A stretch of 64,000 bases of DNA from Wocania arenilitoris (GTDB lineage: Bacteria; Bacteroidota; Bacteroidia; Flavobacteriales; Flavobacteriaceae): contig NZ_JAKKDU010000010.1 of NCBI RefSeq assembly GCF_021728535.1, positions 62,001 to 126,000 of the forward strand, read 5' to 3'. How positions within the stretch are numbered: the first letter of the stretch is position 1; each line of letters begins with the position of its first letter. The notes under the pieces were generated by a model, which saw only the letters and a program-made list of their open reading frames with translations, did not search any database and was not told where the DNA came from. Below are positions 26,480-35,771 of this stretch, in pieces. Made by a program: the position numbers and the translations under genes.

Positions 26480-27155
26480 TTAAATTTGGGGGTTGTGAAT
26501 TATTAATAGCAACGCAAATATGAAAAAAATAAATGTAACACAGTTAACAATTTATATCAATACCTCTTTTTTACCGACGAAATTCAGTTTTTTGTTAAAA
26601 ACATCGATTAAGCCAAATAATTTCAAGTAAAAAAATAAATTAAAAATGACTTGTTATGAAAAATAATTCACTATAATGTTAAAATCATGAAATCATAAAA
26701 ACTTGCTTGCTCAAGAGGAACTTTTTCAAAATCTTAAAAACATAAAATCGACAATCAGCATAGTTTCTCTACCAATGAAAAAGGGTATTGTATTTAGCCG
26801 ATTTTTATTACTCTTTTAGCGAATTAAAGCCTTAACATAGTTTATAAATTAAAACAATTGCTAAATTTACACCATATTTTAAAATTGAATTGATTAATAG
26901 CACATTAATTTAATAAAAGTATAATTTACAGTAACCTAAAAACCCTCTAAGTATTAATCCTTTGAAAGATTGATATGATTTTTTAAAGTTATACTTGAAT
27001 TATGAAAAAACAAATGAGCTATAAATTATGAGAATGATTCGATTTTTTGTATGTGAGGGATTCGCAAAAAGACATTTTAAATTTGTATTTAGGTGGTTTA
27101 ATTACCTGCCTTAGTTTATTATGCGATAAAATTAAAGAATAATTAAGATATAGTA
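26480..27155. promoter_or_regulatory. Divergent intergenic region between epimerase and aminotransferase genes
   Basis: These 676 bp hold no open reading frame worth calling. A TAAATTTG -7 box at 27078-27085 on the plus strand is a candidate promoter for the aminotransferase-to-Wzc operon; the nearest upstream TTG (27047-27049) is 28 bp away, longer than usual. A TTTAGCCGATTTTTA motif at 26793-26807 resembles the motif at 9521-9535. ACCGACGAAATTCA near 26573 and ACATCGATTAAG near 26611 also resemble sequence upstream of ugd. Such a long spacer for two promoters suggests regulator binding sites. Confidence 0.4.
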
Positions 27156-28286
27156 ATGCTAACCAAAACTAAAATATATTTATCATCACCTCACATGGGA
27201 GGATCTGAGCAAAAATTTGTTAATCAAGCTTTTGATACAAATTGGATAGCTCCGTTAGGACGAAATGTTGATGGTTTTGAGAATGACATAAAGGGCTATT
27301 TAGGAGGTAATAATGAAGTTGCTGCTCTAAGTTCTGGTACAGCTGCTATACATTTGGCATTACAGTTGTTAGATGTATCAAAAGGACATGAAGTATTGTG
27401 TCAAAGTTTTACGTTTTCGGCTTCAGCCAATCCTATTGTATATCAAGGGGCAACTCCAATATTTATTGATAGCGAGTCTGATACTTGGAATATGTCTCCT
27501 GAATTATTAGAGATTGCTATTAAAGATAGAATAGAAAAATACAAAAAACCTAAAGCTATAATTGCAGTTCATCTATATGGTATGCCATATAAAGCAAAAG
27601 AAATAAATGATATTGCAAAAAGATATGGAATTCCTGTAGTTGAAGATAGCGCTGAAGCATTAGGAAGCACTTATAATGACCAAGCATGTGGAACATTAGC
27701 AGACGTAGGTATTTTATCTTTTAACGGAAATAAAATTATAACGACTTCTGGTGGAGGAGCTCTAATAACAAAGAACAAAGAATTAAAAAATAAGGCTGTT
27801 TTTTTATCTACCCAAGCAAGAGACAATGCGCCTCATTACGAACATTCGTCTATTGGGTTTAATTATAGAATGAGTAATGTATTGGCAGGGATAGGAAGAG
27901 GGCAAATGGAAGTTATTGATGATAGGGTAGCAGCTAGAAGAAAAAATTACAATTTTTATAAAGCTAATTTATCAAAATTCAACACAATAGAATTTTTAGA
28001 TGAACCAAAAGGTTTCTTTTCAAATAGATGGATTACTTGCATTAAAACAAACTCTTTTGCAATGCGCGAAGAAATAAGACTTGCACTGCAACAAGATGAT
28101 ATTGAGTCAAGACCATTGTGGAAACCAATGCACATGCAACCAGTATTTAAGGACTATTTGTCTTATACTGATGGTACTTCTGAAAACTTATTTAATAATG
28201 GGCTTTGTTTACCAAGTGGCTCTAATTTAACACAAGAAGATTTAGAACGTGTTCTGAATATAATTACAAAAACCCCAAACTTATGA
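27156..28286 (+). CDS. DegT/DnrJ/EryC1/StrS-type sugar aminotransferase
   Basis: This 376-residue PLP enzyme has SSGTAAIHLAL (59-69), EDSAEALGS (163-171, Asp164) and SFNGNKIITTSGGG with the PLP lysine at Lys193. The family transfers an amino group from glutamate to a keto-sugar nucleotide. It overlaps the WbpM/CapD dehydratase gene by 4 bp (ATGA), so the pair probably makes a 4-amino-4,6-dideoxy sugar, as PglF and PglE do in bacillosamine synthesis. A PglD-like acetyltransferase is not evident in the window. It is the first gene of the plus-strand operon ending in Wzc. Confidence 0.9.
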   Translation: MLTKTKIYLSSPHMGGSEQKFVNQAFDTNWIAPLGRNVDGFENDIKGYLGGNNEVAALSSGTAAIHLALQLLDVSKGHEVLCQSFTFSASANPIVYQGATPIFIDSESDTWNMSPELLEIAIKDRIEKYKKPKAIIAVHLYGMPYKAKEINDIAKRYGIPVVEDSAEALGSTYNDQACGTLADVGILSFNGNKIITTSGGGALITKNKELKNKAVFLSTQARDNAPHYEHSSIGFNYRMSNVLAGIGRGQMEVIDDRVAARRKNYNFYKANLSKFNTIEFLDEPKGFFSNRWITCIKTNSFAMREEIRLALQQDDIESRPLWKPMHMQPVFKDYLSYTDGTSENLFNNGLCLPSGSNLTQEDLERVLNIITKTPNL

Positions 28287-30244
28287 TGAAGAATTACTTT
28301 ACTTATTACTCTCAAAAGTACGCTTCTAAATGGCTTGTATTGGCCATTGATTTAGCAATAGTAATGCTAGCATTTTTTGCAACTTATTTAATAAGATTCA
28401 ATTTTACATTAGATTTTGATATAAATCAATTTTTATTTCAAATTCCTTTTTTATTGGTAATTGCTACTTTTAGTTTTTTAATTATAGGTTCATTTAAAAG
28501 TGTTATAAGGCACACCGGTTTTACAGATGTAGTTAACTTATTTAAATCGGTTACACTAATGTCTTTACTTGCCGTTATATTTGTTTTATTTAACAGAATA
28601 ACAAACATAATTCCAGAATTTACTATCCCTCTTTCTATCATAGTAATGCATGCATTACTCAGTTTTGTTGTATTAAGCTCTAGTAGATTGCTCTTCAAAA
28701 TGGTTTATAAAGCATTAAAATGTAAATTAACAGCGTCCAAAAGAGTGCTCATATATGGTGCTGGAGATTCAGGTATTATCACATACAATGCATTGCTTAG
28801 TAATTTAAGCTCCAGGTTTAGTATTGTTGGTTTTATAGATGATGATATTAAAAAGAACGGTAAATCTATCAATGGTGTTCCAATTTTTCCAAAAAATAAA
28901 GTTACAAAAGCATATATAGAATCTAATGCTATTGATGAAATTGTAGTTGCAACTCAAACTATAGATTCAAATAATTTACTAAACTTAATTGATAGTTTGA
29001 TTGATTTAGATATTAAGGTAACTAAAGTGCCACCAATTGAAAAATGGATTAATGGCGAATTAAGTGCTAAACAAATAAAACAGGTTCAAATTGAAGATCT
29101 TTTAGGTCGTGCTCCAATTGAAATAGATAACCCGAATTTATTAAATGAATTTAATGGTGAAACTATATTAGTTACTGGTGCTGCAGGATCTATCGGTAGT
29201 GAGTTAGTAAAGCAATTAGCGAATTTTGATGTAAAAATGTTAATTCTTGTTGATCAAGCTGAATCTGCCTTATACGATTTACAGCAAGATTTAAAGCGAA
29301 GCGGCAAAGAAGAAAGTATGATTAGTACTATAGTAGCAGATATTAGAGATGGTTTGAGAATTGATAGTCTTTTTCAAGACTATAAGCCAACAATGGTTTT
29401 TCATGCTGCAGCATATAAGCATGTGCCATTAATGGAAAGGTCTCCTTACGAGGCTATAAAAATAAATGTGAACGGAACTAAAATACTAGCAGACACAGCA
29501 TCACGTTATGATGTTAAAAAGTTTGTATTTATATCTACTGATAAAGCAGTTAACCCTACAAGTGTAATGGGAGCAACTAAGCGTATGGCAGAAATGTATA
29601 TTAGTTGCCTTCAAAAGGAAAGCAAAACCAAGTTTATAACAACACGTTTTGGTAATGTTTTAGGGTCTAACGGATCTGTTATTCCTTTATTTAAGAAACA
29701 AATAGAGAATGGTGGTCCATTAACTCTAACACATAAAGATATAACGCGTTATTTTATGACGATACCAGAAGCTTCCCAATTAGTATTAGAAGCAGGTACT
29801 ATGGGCAAAGGTGGTGAAATTTTCATTTTTGACATGGGTGAATCTGTGAAAATTTATGACCTTGCTAAAAATATGATAAAATTATCTGGGTTAAGATTTC
29901 CAGAAGATATCGATATTGAAATTTCTGGATTACGCCCAGGTGAAAAACTTTATGAGGAGTTATTAGCAAATGGTGAAAACACATTGTCTACTTACCACAA
30001 AAAGATAATGATAAGCAAAACCAGAGCATTAGAATATAATAGAGTTAAATCTGAGATTGAGGAGTTATGCATTACCAATCGTTTTCAAAACAGCAATATC
30101 GTTATGAAAATGAAAAACTTAATCCCTGAATATAAATCTAATAATTCCGATTACGAAAAATTCGATAAAAGAGTTCAAATTTACAAAAAGGTTAAAGGCT
30201 TATCATCTGACGACAAATCAGATAAAAGTTATATCAGTCTTTAA
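28283..30244 (+). CDS. WbpM/CapD-type membrane UDP-sugar 4,6-dehydratase
   Basis: This 653-residue protein has four N-terminal membrane segments (about residues 15-140), a first nucleotide-binding domain (VLIYGAGDSG, about 154-163) and a second SDR domain (ILVTGAAGSIGSELV). The catalytic stretch is STDKAVNPTSVMGATKR, in which Met replaces the usual Tyr of the SYK triad. Large WbpM-type homologues are known for this S-M-K arrangement. It should convert UDP-GlcNAc to the 4-keto-6-deoxy sugar used by the overlapping aminotransferase. A short soluble paralogue lies at 36951-38006. Confidence 0.9.
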   Translation: MMKNYFTYYSQKYASKWLVLAIDLAIVMLAFFATYLIRFNFTLDFDINQFLFQIPFLLVIATFSFLIIGSFKSVIRHTGFTDVVNLFKSVTLMSLLAVIFVLFNRITNIIPEFTIPLSIIVMHALLSFVVLSSSRLLFKMVYKALKCKLTASKRVLIYGAGDSGIITYNALLSNLSSRFSIVGFIDDDIKKNGKSINGVPIFPKNKVTKAYIESNAIDEIVVATQTIDSNNLLNLIDSLIDLDIKVTKVPPIEKWINGELSAKQIKQVQIEDLLGRAPIEIDNPNLLNEFNGETILVTGAAGSIGSELVKQLANFDVKMLILVDQAESALYDLQQDLKRSGKEESMISTIVADIRDGLRIDSLFQDYKPTMVFHAAAYKHVPLMERSPYEAIKINVNGTKILADTASRYDVKKFVFISTDKAVNPTSVMGATKRMAEMYISCLQKESKTKFITTRFGNVLGSNGSVIPLFKKQIENGGPLTLTHKDITRYFMTIPEASQLVLEAGTMGKGGEIFIFDMGESVKIYDLAKNMIKLSGLRFPEDIDIEISGLRPGEKLYEELLANGENTLSTYHKKIMISKTRALEYNRVKSEIEELCITNRFQNSNIVMKMKNLIPEYKSNNSDYEKFDKRVQIYKKVKGLSSDDKSDKSYISL

Positions 30245-30274
30245 TAAATAAGTAAATTTTATTACTTTCCCCAA

Positions 30275-31090
30275 ATGTTTAAAAATATGATTAAACCTTT
30301 TTCAAGACGCAGGTTACTCATAACGAGCGTTGTAATTAGTTTATTTTTTACTTCTTGTAAAACACGACAAGATATTGTATACTTTCAGAACGCAAAAGAT
30401 TTTGAGACCATTGTTGATACTGACACTTTTACAGCAAAGCTTAAAGTTGGAGATATATTAAATATTTATATTTCTGTTTTATCAAGTACTACTCCTGAAG
30501 GTAATATAATTGATCCTGCAAGCCCATATAATATTGTTAGACAAGGTGGCGGAGGCGGAGGTGCTAACTTTATAGATTATCTTATTGATGTGGAAGGAAA
30601 TATAGATTTCCCGGTTTTAGGAAAAATTAAATTAGTAGGTTTAACAACAGAAGAAGCAAAAGCACTGATTAAGAAAAAATTTGCTGAAGGCAAGTTATTA
30701 AAGGACCCTGTAGTTATTCTACGTCTTTTAAATTATAGAATTACTATTGATGGAGAAGTTAGATCTCCAGGTGTTTACCCTGTATCTGGTGAAAGAGTAT
30801 CCATTTTAGAAGCGTTAGGTATGGCAGGTGGATTAACCATAAAAGGTAGAAGGGATAATGTTATGGTTGTTAGAGATTTTAATGGTACAAAAACGGTTTC
30901 AAGAATAGATTTAACTACAAAAGAAGTTTTTAATTCTCCTGTTTATTTTTTAGCACAAAATGATTATGTTTACGTTGAACCAAATAATTCGGCAATAAGT
31001 GTTGCCTCAGGAGACACAAGAATAGGTACAATAATTAGTATAACTTCTTTTCTCTTAACTACCGCACTAATATTTGTAACTAGAAATTAG
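30275..31090 (+). CDS. wza: Polysaccharide export lipoprotein, Wza/BexD family
   Basis: This 271-residue protein has a lipoprotein signal peptide (RRRLL... to FFTSC, Cys28), a Poly_export/SLBB-type N-domain (LKVGDILNIYISV) and a following SLBB domain (ITIDGEVRSPGVYPVSGERVS is cut here to ITIDGEVRSPGVYPV). The C-terminus has one hydrophobic helix (ITSFLLTTALIFV), as needed for the outer-membrane barrel of Wza-type channels. It is shorter than E. coli Wza and fits the Bacteroidota form. It is followed by the Wzc-type kinase after 8 bp. Confidence 0.9.
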   Translation: MFKNMIKPFSRRRLLITSVVISLFFTSCKTRQDIVYFQNAKDFETIVDTDTFTAKLKVGDILNIYISVLSSTTPEGNIIDPASPYNIVRQGGGGGGANFIDYLIDVEGNIDFPVLGKIKLVGLTTEEAKALIKKKFAEGKLLKDPVVILRLLNYRITIDGEVRSPGVYPVSGERVSILEALGMAGGLTIKGRRDNVMVVRDFNGTKTVSRIDLTTKEVFNSPVYFLAQNDYVYVEPNNSAISVASGDTRIGTIISITSFLLTTALIFVTRN

Positions 31091-31098
31091 AATTAGAA

Positions 31099-33480
31099 AT
31101 GGCTTTATTACCGAATAATAATTTATCGAATGATAATTCTGAAGATTTTAATTTTAATCTTAAGAAAACCTTATCTGTTTATTTAAAACAATGGAAATGG
31201 TTTGTTTTAAGCTTGCTAATAAGTTTTGTATTAACATACATAAGTTTACGATACACAACTCCAAAATATTTAGCTGTTGCCAAAATTATGCTTTTAGATG
31301 ATAAAGACAACTCAGCGGGTGCACTAAAAGATTTGTCTATTTTCTCTGAGAAGGAAGACGCTATGGTTGAGGATGAAATAGAAGTTATAAAATCCAGAAG
31401 CTTTCTTAGAAATATTGTAAAAGAGTTAACCTTAAATGTTAGATATTATGTTAAAGGCAGGATTTATGAATCTGAATTATATAAAAACACTCCGATAGTT
31501 GTCAATTTTATTGAATCAGACTCTATAATCAACAATACCAATTTTAATTTTTATGTAGAAATTCTTTCGGCTACGGATTTTAATTACCGAACTAAAGAAG
31601 ATGGCACAGCAAAAAGACATGCTTTTGGAGAAACCATACCAACATCGTTTGGAGGTATTATTATAACTCCAAAAAAAGAAAATATTGAAAATAGCGTTGG
31701 TAGCAATATTAGAATAAATATTGTAAAAGCAGAATCTTTGGCCGAATCTTTAAAGGATAGAATATCTATAGCGCCAATTAAAAAATCTTCCAAAGTTGTT
31801 CAAGTCAGTTTAGTAGATCCCGTTATAGAAAAGGCTAAAGATATTGTTAATACGCTAATACATGAGTATAACGATTTTGCTATTCAAAAGAAAAACGAAA
31901 TATCAAAAAGCACAGCAGACTTTATTGATGAACGTGTTGAGTTAATAGCATCAGATTTAGTAAATGTAGACGATAGCATTGTGCGCTTTAAAACAGGAAA
32001 TAAAATCACAGACGTAGCTTCAGAAGCTGGACAATTTTTAAACTCAAGTGTGGCTAACGAGCAACAATTGGATGCAACCAAAATGCAACTAAGTCAGCTT
32101 AATTTTGTAAAAGAAACACTTGGTGATGATAGCGCAAAATATAGTTCAATTCCCTCAAATTTGGGAGCAGGAGATCCAGCAATTAGTGCTTTATCTGCCA
32201 GATATAACCAATTACTTGAGACTAGAAGAACACTTTTAAAAAGTGCTGGTGAGCAGCATCCTAATGTTCTACAATTAAATCAATCTATTGCTAATGTGAG
32301 GCAAGACCTCCAACAAAGTATTAATAATTCAAGCAAATCTTTAAGAATTCAAATCGGAAGTTTAGAAAGTCAATCTAGAAGAATTAACTCCAAAATATTA
32401 GGAGTTCCTGGGCAAGAACGAAGATTAAGGTCAATTGAACGTTCGCAAGGTATTAAAGAATCATTATATTTATATTTACTTGAGAAACGAGAAGAAGCAA
32501 CAATCTCTTTAACTGCTACATCGCCCAGTGCTAAAATTATTGATGAAGCATATAATAGTGCTGGTGGACCTATATCACCAAATAAACAAATTGCTTATGC
32601 AAGTGCAATATTCTTAGGTCTATTAATTCCGTTCTTAATTTTTTACACTAAAAATCTGTTAGATACAAAAATCCATAATAAAGAAGATTTAGAAAAAGAA
32701 ATAAAAAACATCACTGTTTTAGGTGAAATACCAAAAGTAAAAGGCAATAATGTTTTAGTAAAAAGAAATGATCGTTCAATACTTTCAGAATCTTTTAGGA
32801 TAATAAGAACAAATTTTGATTATATTAAAAGAGCAAGAAAAGTAGAGAATTATGATAATGTAATTTTTGTTACGTCAACTATTAATGGCGAAGGAAAATC
32901 TTTTTTTAGTATGAATATGGCGTTAACACTTGCCAATACAGATAAGAGGGTGTTGTTAATAGGAGCAGATATTAGAAATCCAAAATTGATTTTAGGACTT
33001 GATAGTCAGAATAAAAAAGATTTAGCTAAAGTTGGACTAACAGAATATTTAGTTGATAAATCTATAATAGTTGGTGAGGCTATTAATACTTATGAAATCA
33101 ATGGCAATAAGCTAGACGTTTTATTATCTGGTAAAGTGCCACCAAATCCAGCAGAATTGTTAATGAGTGATAGAATGAAACCGCTTTTTGATAAGGTTTC
33201 AGAGCAATACGACTATGTAATTGTTGATACTGCGCCATCAATGTTAGTTACCGATACACTATTGTTTAGTCAATATGCAGGACATACAATTTACATGACT
33301 CGTGCTGACTATACTGAAACACGTATTCTAAATTTCGCGAAAGAATTACATGCTGAAAATAAACTAAATGGTATGATGCTAGTTGTTAACGATGTTAAAC
33401 AATCTAATTTTGGATATGGTGCTAAATACGGATACTACGGCGCCAAAGAAAAGAAAGGTTTTTTTAGAAGACGCACTTAA
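31099..33480 (+). CDS. wzc: Wzc-type chain-length determinant / BY-kinase
   Basis: This 793-residue protein has an N-terminal Wzz domain with membrane segments near 35-53 and about 500-518, a long coiled-coil periplasmic region and a C-terminal tyrosine kinase domain. The kinase has a Walker A-like INGEGKS motif, a Walker A' block reading VLLIGADIRNP (Gly in place of the common Asp), and VIVDTAPS. The C-terminal cluster FGYGAKYGYYG holds four tyrosines for autophosphorylation. It controls polymer length and export together with Wza. Its stop codon overlaps that of the convergent phosphatase gene by 4 bp. Confidence 0.93.
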   Translation: MALLPNNNLSNDNSEDFNFNLKKTLSVYLKQWKWFVLSLLISFVLTYISLRYTTPKYLAVAKIMLLDDKDNSAGALKDLSIFSEKEDAMVEDEIEVIKSRSFLRNIVKELTLNVRYYVKGRIYESELYKNTPIVVNFIESDSIINNTNFNFYVEILSATDFNYRTKEDGTAKRHAFGETIPTSFGGIIITPKKENIENSVGSNIRINIVKAESLAESLKDRISIAPIKKSSKVVQVSLVDPVIEKAKDIVNTLIHEYNDFAIQKKNEISKSTADFIDERVELIASDLVNVDDSIVRFKTGNKITDVASEAGQFLNSSVANEQQLDATKMQLSQLNFVKETLGDDSAKYSSIPSNLGAGDPAISALSARYNQLLETRRTLLKSAGEQHPNVLQLNQSIANVRQDLQQSINNSSKSLRIQIGSLESQSRRINSKILGVPGQERRLRSIERSQGIKESLYLYLLEKREEATISLTATSPSAKIIDEAYNSAGGPISPNKQIAYASAIFLGLLIPFLIFYTKNLLDTKIHNKEDLEKEIKNITVLGEIPKVKGNNVLVKRNDRSILSESFRIIRTNFDYIKRARKVENYDNVIFVTSTINGEGKSFFSMNMALTLANTDKRVLLIGADIRNPKLILGLDSQNKKDLAKVGLTEYLVDKSIIVGEAINTYEINGNKLDVLLSGKVPPNPAELLMSDRMKPLFDKVSEQYDYVIVDTAPSMLVTDTLLFSQYAGHTIYMTRADYTETRILNFAKELHAENKLNGMMLVVNDVKQSNFGYGAKYGYYGAKEKKGFFRRRT

Positions 33481-34223
33481 ATAACTGAAAACGTATTACA
33501 GGTTTTCTCAACAATAATTGGTAGCTTTTTAACTAAACTCTTATCGAGAGTTAAGTTAGAAAGCTTTTTTATGTGGTTTTTATTGTGTGTATCTGTAGCA
33601 ACAAAATCGATTAGTTGTTCTTCTAACAAGTAGCTAGCAGTTTTTTCTACACTATTACCGTAATGATCGCTTAATGATAACAGATTAAGCTGAAAAAAAC
33701 AGCCTAATTGTTTTAGTTTTTTATAATAACCCTTAGTGTTATGATAAAACGAATAGCGCTCTGGATGTGCCAAAATTGGTAAATAGCCCTTCATTTTAAT
33801 TTTAAAAATGATCTCTTCTAAATTAATTGGAGGCTGAAAATAAGACATCTCTATCAATAAATAATTTCCTTTTAGTGTAAATAATTCTTGAGTATCTAGT
33901 TGTTTTTGAAAGCTATCGTCTAGCATATATTCTGCAGCAGGATTTATTGTAATTTCTGACAGTATTTTAGAATCTAAAGCATCTAATAATTGTTGATAAG
34001 CATCACCAATTGTTTCATCAGTATTAGGATAAAAATCTTGCATTACATGAGGCGTTGGCATAAATTGCTTAACACCCAATGCTTGCATACCTTTAATTAG
34101 CTCTATAGATTCTGAAGTGTTTTTTGCACCATCATCAATTCCTGGTAATATATGAGAATGTATATCAACAAAATCTTCTAATAAATCTTTGAGGAATACT
34201 TTTTTAGAAAAAAAATGAAACAT
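33477..34223 (-). CDS. CpsB/YwqE-type PHP-domain tyrosine phosphatase
   Basis: This 248-residue protein has the PHP metal motif VDIHSHILPGIDDGAK (about 18-33) and the later PILAHPERY and VATDTHN blocks. These match CpsB/CapC/YwqE phosphatases that dephosphorylate the Wzc-type kinase. It is encoded opposite its likely partner, converging with a 4-bp overlap of the 3' ends rather than sharing the operon. That layout could allow antisense interference at the 3' ends. The functional call is from family knowledge plus context. Confidence 0.9.
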   Translation of the reverse strand: MFHFFSKKVFLKDLLEDFVDIHSHILPGIDDGAKNTSESIELIKGMQALGVKQFMPTPHVMQDFYPNTDETIGDAYQQLLDALDSKILSEITINPAAEYMLDDSFQKQLDTQELFTLKGNYLLIEMSYFQPPINLEEIIFKIKMKGYLPILAHPERYSFYHNTKGYYKKLKQLGCFFQLNLLSLSDHYGNSVEKTASYLLEEQLIDFVATDTHNKNHIKKLSNLTLDKSLVKKLPIIVEKTCNTFSVI

Positions 34224-34267
34224 TATTTAAAGTAGGTTAGTTAAAAGATAAAAGTGTTTTATTCTTA

Positions 34268-34582
34268 TTAATCTCTAAAAATATTAGGTTCAATAGCATT
34301 AGTATCTACAACAATATTTCCTAAATCGTTAATCTCAATATTATCACTATTAAAATTAGTCATTGTGTAATGCAATTTATTATTTACTTTTACTAAATAG
34401 ACAGCATCGGGCTGTTTTAACTTCAATGGCTAATAGTTTCGTTTCTATGGTTGTCAAAGGTAATAAACATCATCATCTCCATAACCATCAGGATATTTCT
34501 CTGCTAAAAGATTTAAAACTTTTGGAGTTAGTTTTTTATAATCAACTATAATTCCTTTCGTAATAAAAATTTTGGTTGATAA
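34268..34582 (-). pseudogene. Decayed gene remnant (flavobacterial small protein, PepSY-like at best)
   Basis: No intact gene fills the gap 34224-34606. Read on the minus strand, pieces of one protein appear in different frames. The first is STKIFITKGIIVDYKKL (from about 34582) running to EKYPDGYGDDDVYYL, then a stop. The middle piece is TIETKLLAIEVKTA. The last piece is DAVYLVKVNNKLHYTMTNFN, continuing to IFRD and a stop at 34268-34270. At least two frameshifts are needed to join them, one of them probably an extra C between KTA and DAV, and no start codon is seen. The pattern resembles small secreted PepSY-like proteins of Bacteroidota, but the family is uncertain. Confidence 0.55.
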
Positions 34583-34606
34583 TTATAAAATTACAAAAAT
34601 ATATAT

Positions 34607-35674
34607 TTAACTCTCATAAAATTCAAAAGCATCAATTATAATGCTATCATCAACTAAGCAGTCAATTTTTGGTTTTCCAATCTTTTCAAGGAGTACAAAA
34701 TTTATATTGCCATGGTTATTTTTCTTGTCATATTTTAATAAGTCTATAATACTTTTATATTCACTTTTATCAATAGCAACTTTATCGTAATAGCTTAAAA
34801 ACAAGGTTTTAATTTCTTCAGTTGTTTTTCTAGGAAAACCAACCAATTCTGTAGAAATATAGCTAGCCAGAATCATTCCAACAATAATGGCTTCTCCGTG
34901 TAATAGCTCTTTTTTATTTTGATGACTTAAGAAATAGGATTCAATAGCATGCCCAAGGGTGTGCCCAAAATTTAATGTTTTTCTAAGACCGTTTTCAAAA
35001 GGATCTTCTTCAACTACATTTTTTTTAATAATAACAGATTCGTAAATCAATTCATCCAAATCTTCTAAGCTAAGTTTAGATAAATCTTTAAATTTATTCC
35101 AATAGTTTTCATCACTAATTAAGCCATGTTTTAACATTTCAGCTAAACCAGATCGCATTTGGTTTTGTGGTAGTGTTTGCAAAAAAGTTGTGTCAATAAG
35201 CACTAAATCGGGAGTACTTATAACACCTATTTGATTTTTTAAAGCCCCTAAATCTACACCCGTTTTTCCTCCAACAGAGGCGTCAACCATAGATAATAAA
35301 GAAGTTGGTACATTTATATAAGCAATACCCCTTTTAAAGGTAGAGGCAACAAAACCGCCTAAATCTGTAATCACCCCACCGCCAACATTAATTAATAAAC
35401 TTTTTCTATCAGCGTTCAATTCAGATAATGAATTCCAAACACCAGAACAGGTGTCTATGGTTTTGTGTTCTTCTCCAGCTTCAATTTCTATAATTTCAAC
35501 TAAAGCATTACTTTCTAGTTTCTCTAAAAAATTTGGCAAGCAATACTCGTAAGTATTCTCATCAACTAAAATGAAAATTTTAGAAAAATTGTTGACCTTA
35601 AGGTGTTCATTTAAAGCTGTATAGCAAGCTTCATTAAAATGAATTATAGAATCATTTGCAGTGATAGATTTCAT
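34607..35674 (-). CDS. aroB: 3-dehydroquinate synthase
   Basis: This 355-residue enzyme has the family motifs GGGVITDLGGFVAS (about 97-110), PTSLLSMVDASVGGKTGVD, GLAEMLKHG and NFGHTLGHAIE. The last holds His residues of the zinc site. It turns DAHP into 3-dehydroquinate in the shikimate pathway, in the cytoplasm. The length is normal. It is transcribed alone on the minus strand and is divergent from proline dehydrogenase, with a 97-bp gap between the starts. Confidence 0.95.
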   Translation of the reverse strand: MKSITANDSIIHFNEACYTALNEHLKVNNFSKIFILVDENTYEYCLPNFLEKLESNALVEIIEIEAGEEHKTIDTCSGVWNSLSELNADRKSLLINVGGGVITDLGGFVASTFKRGIAYINVPTSLLSMVDASVGGKTGVDLGALKNQIGVISTPDLVLIDTTFLQTLPQNQMRSGLAEMLKHGLISDENYWNKFKDLSKLSLEDLDELIYESVIIKKNVVEEDPFENGLRKTLNFGHTLGHAIESYFLSHQNKKELLHGEAIIVGMILASYISTELVGFPRKTTEEIKTLFLSYYDKVAIDKSEYKSIIDLLKYDKKNNHGNINFVLLEKIGKPKIDCLVDDSIIIDAFEFYES

Positions 35675-35745
35675 GAAAAATATAACTAATAATTGTAGCG
35701 GTGAAATTAAGGAGATTTTATATAAAATGATAACTAACTCTTAAT

Positions 35746-35753
35746 TATATTTG
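35746..35753 (+). promoter_or_regulatory. Predicted -7 promoter box of the proline dehydrogenase gene
   Basis: TATATTTG matches the Bacteroidota TAnnTTTG -7 element, 18 bp before the ATG at 35772. No clear TTG -33 element was seen at the usual distance. Confidence 0.4.
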
Positions 35754-35771
35754 TGCAAAATTTTAAAGATA

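Noticed and set aside
34363-34551. Plus-strand 62-codon frame in the gap before aroB
   Set aside because: The minus strand at the same place holds fragments of a readable protein (the decayed gene), which explains the sequence better.
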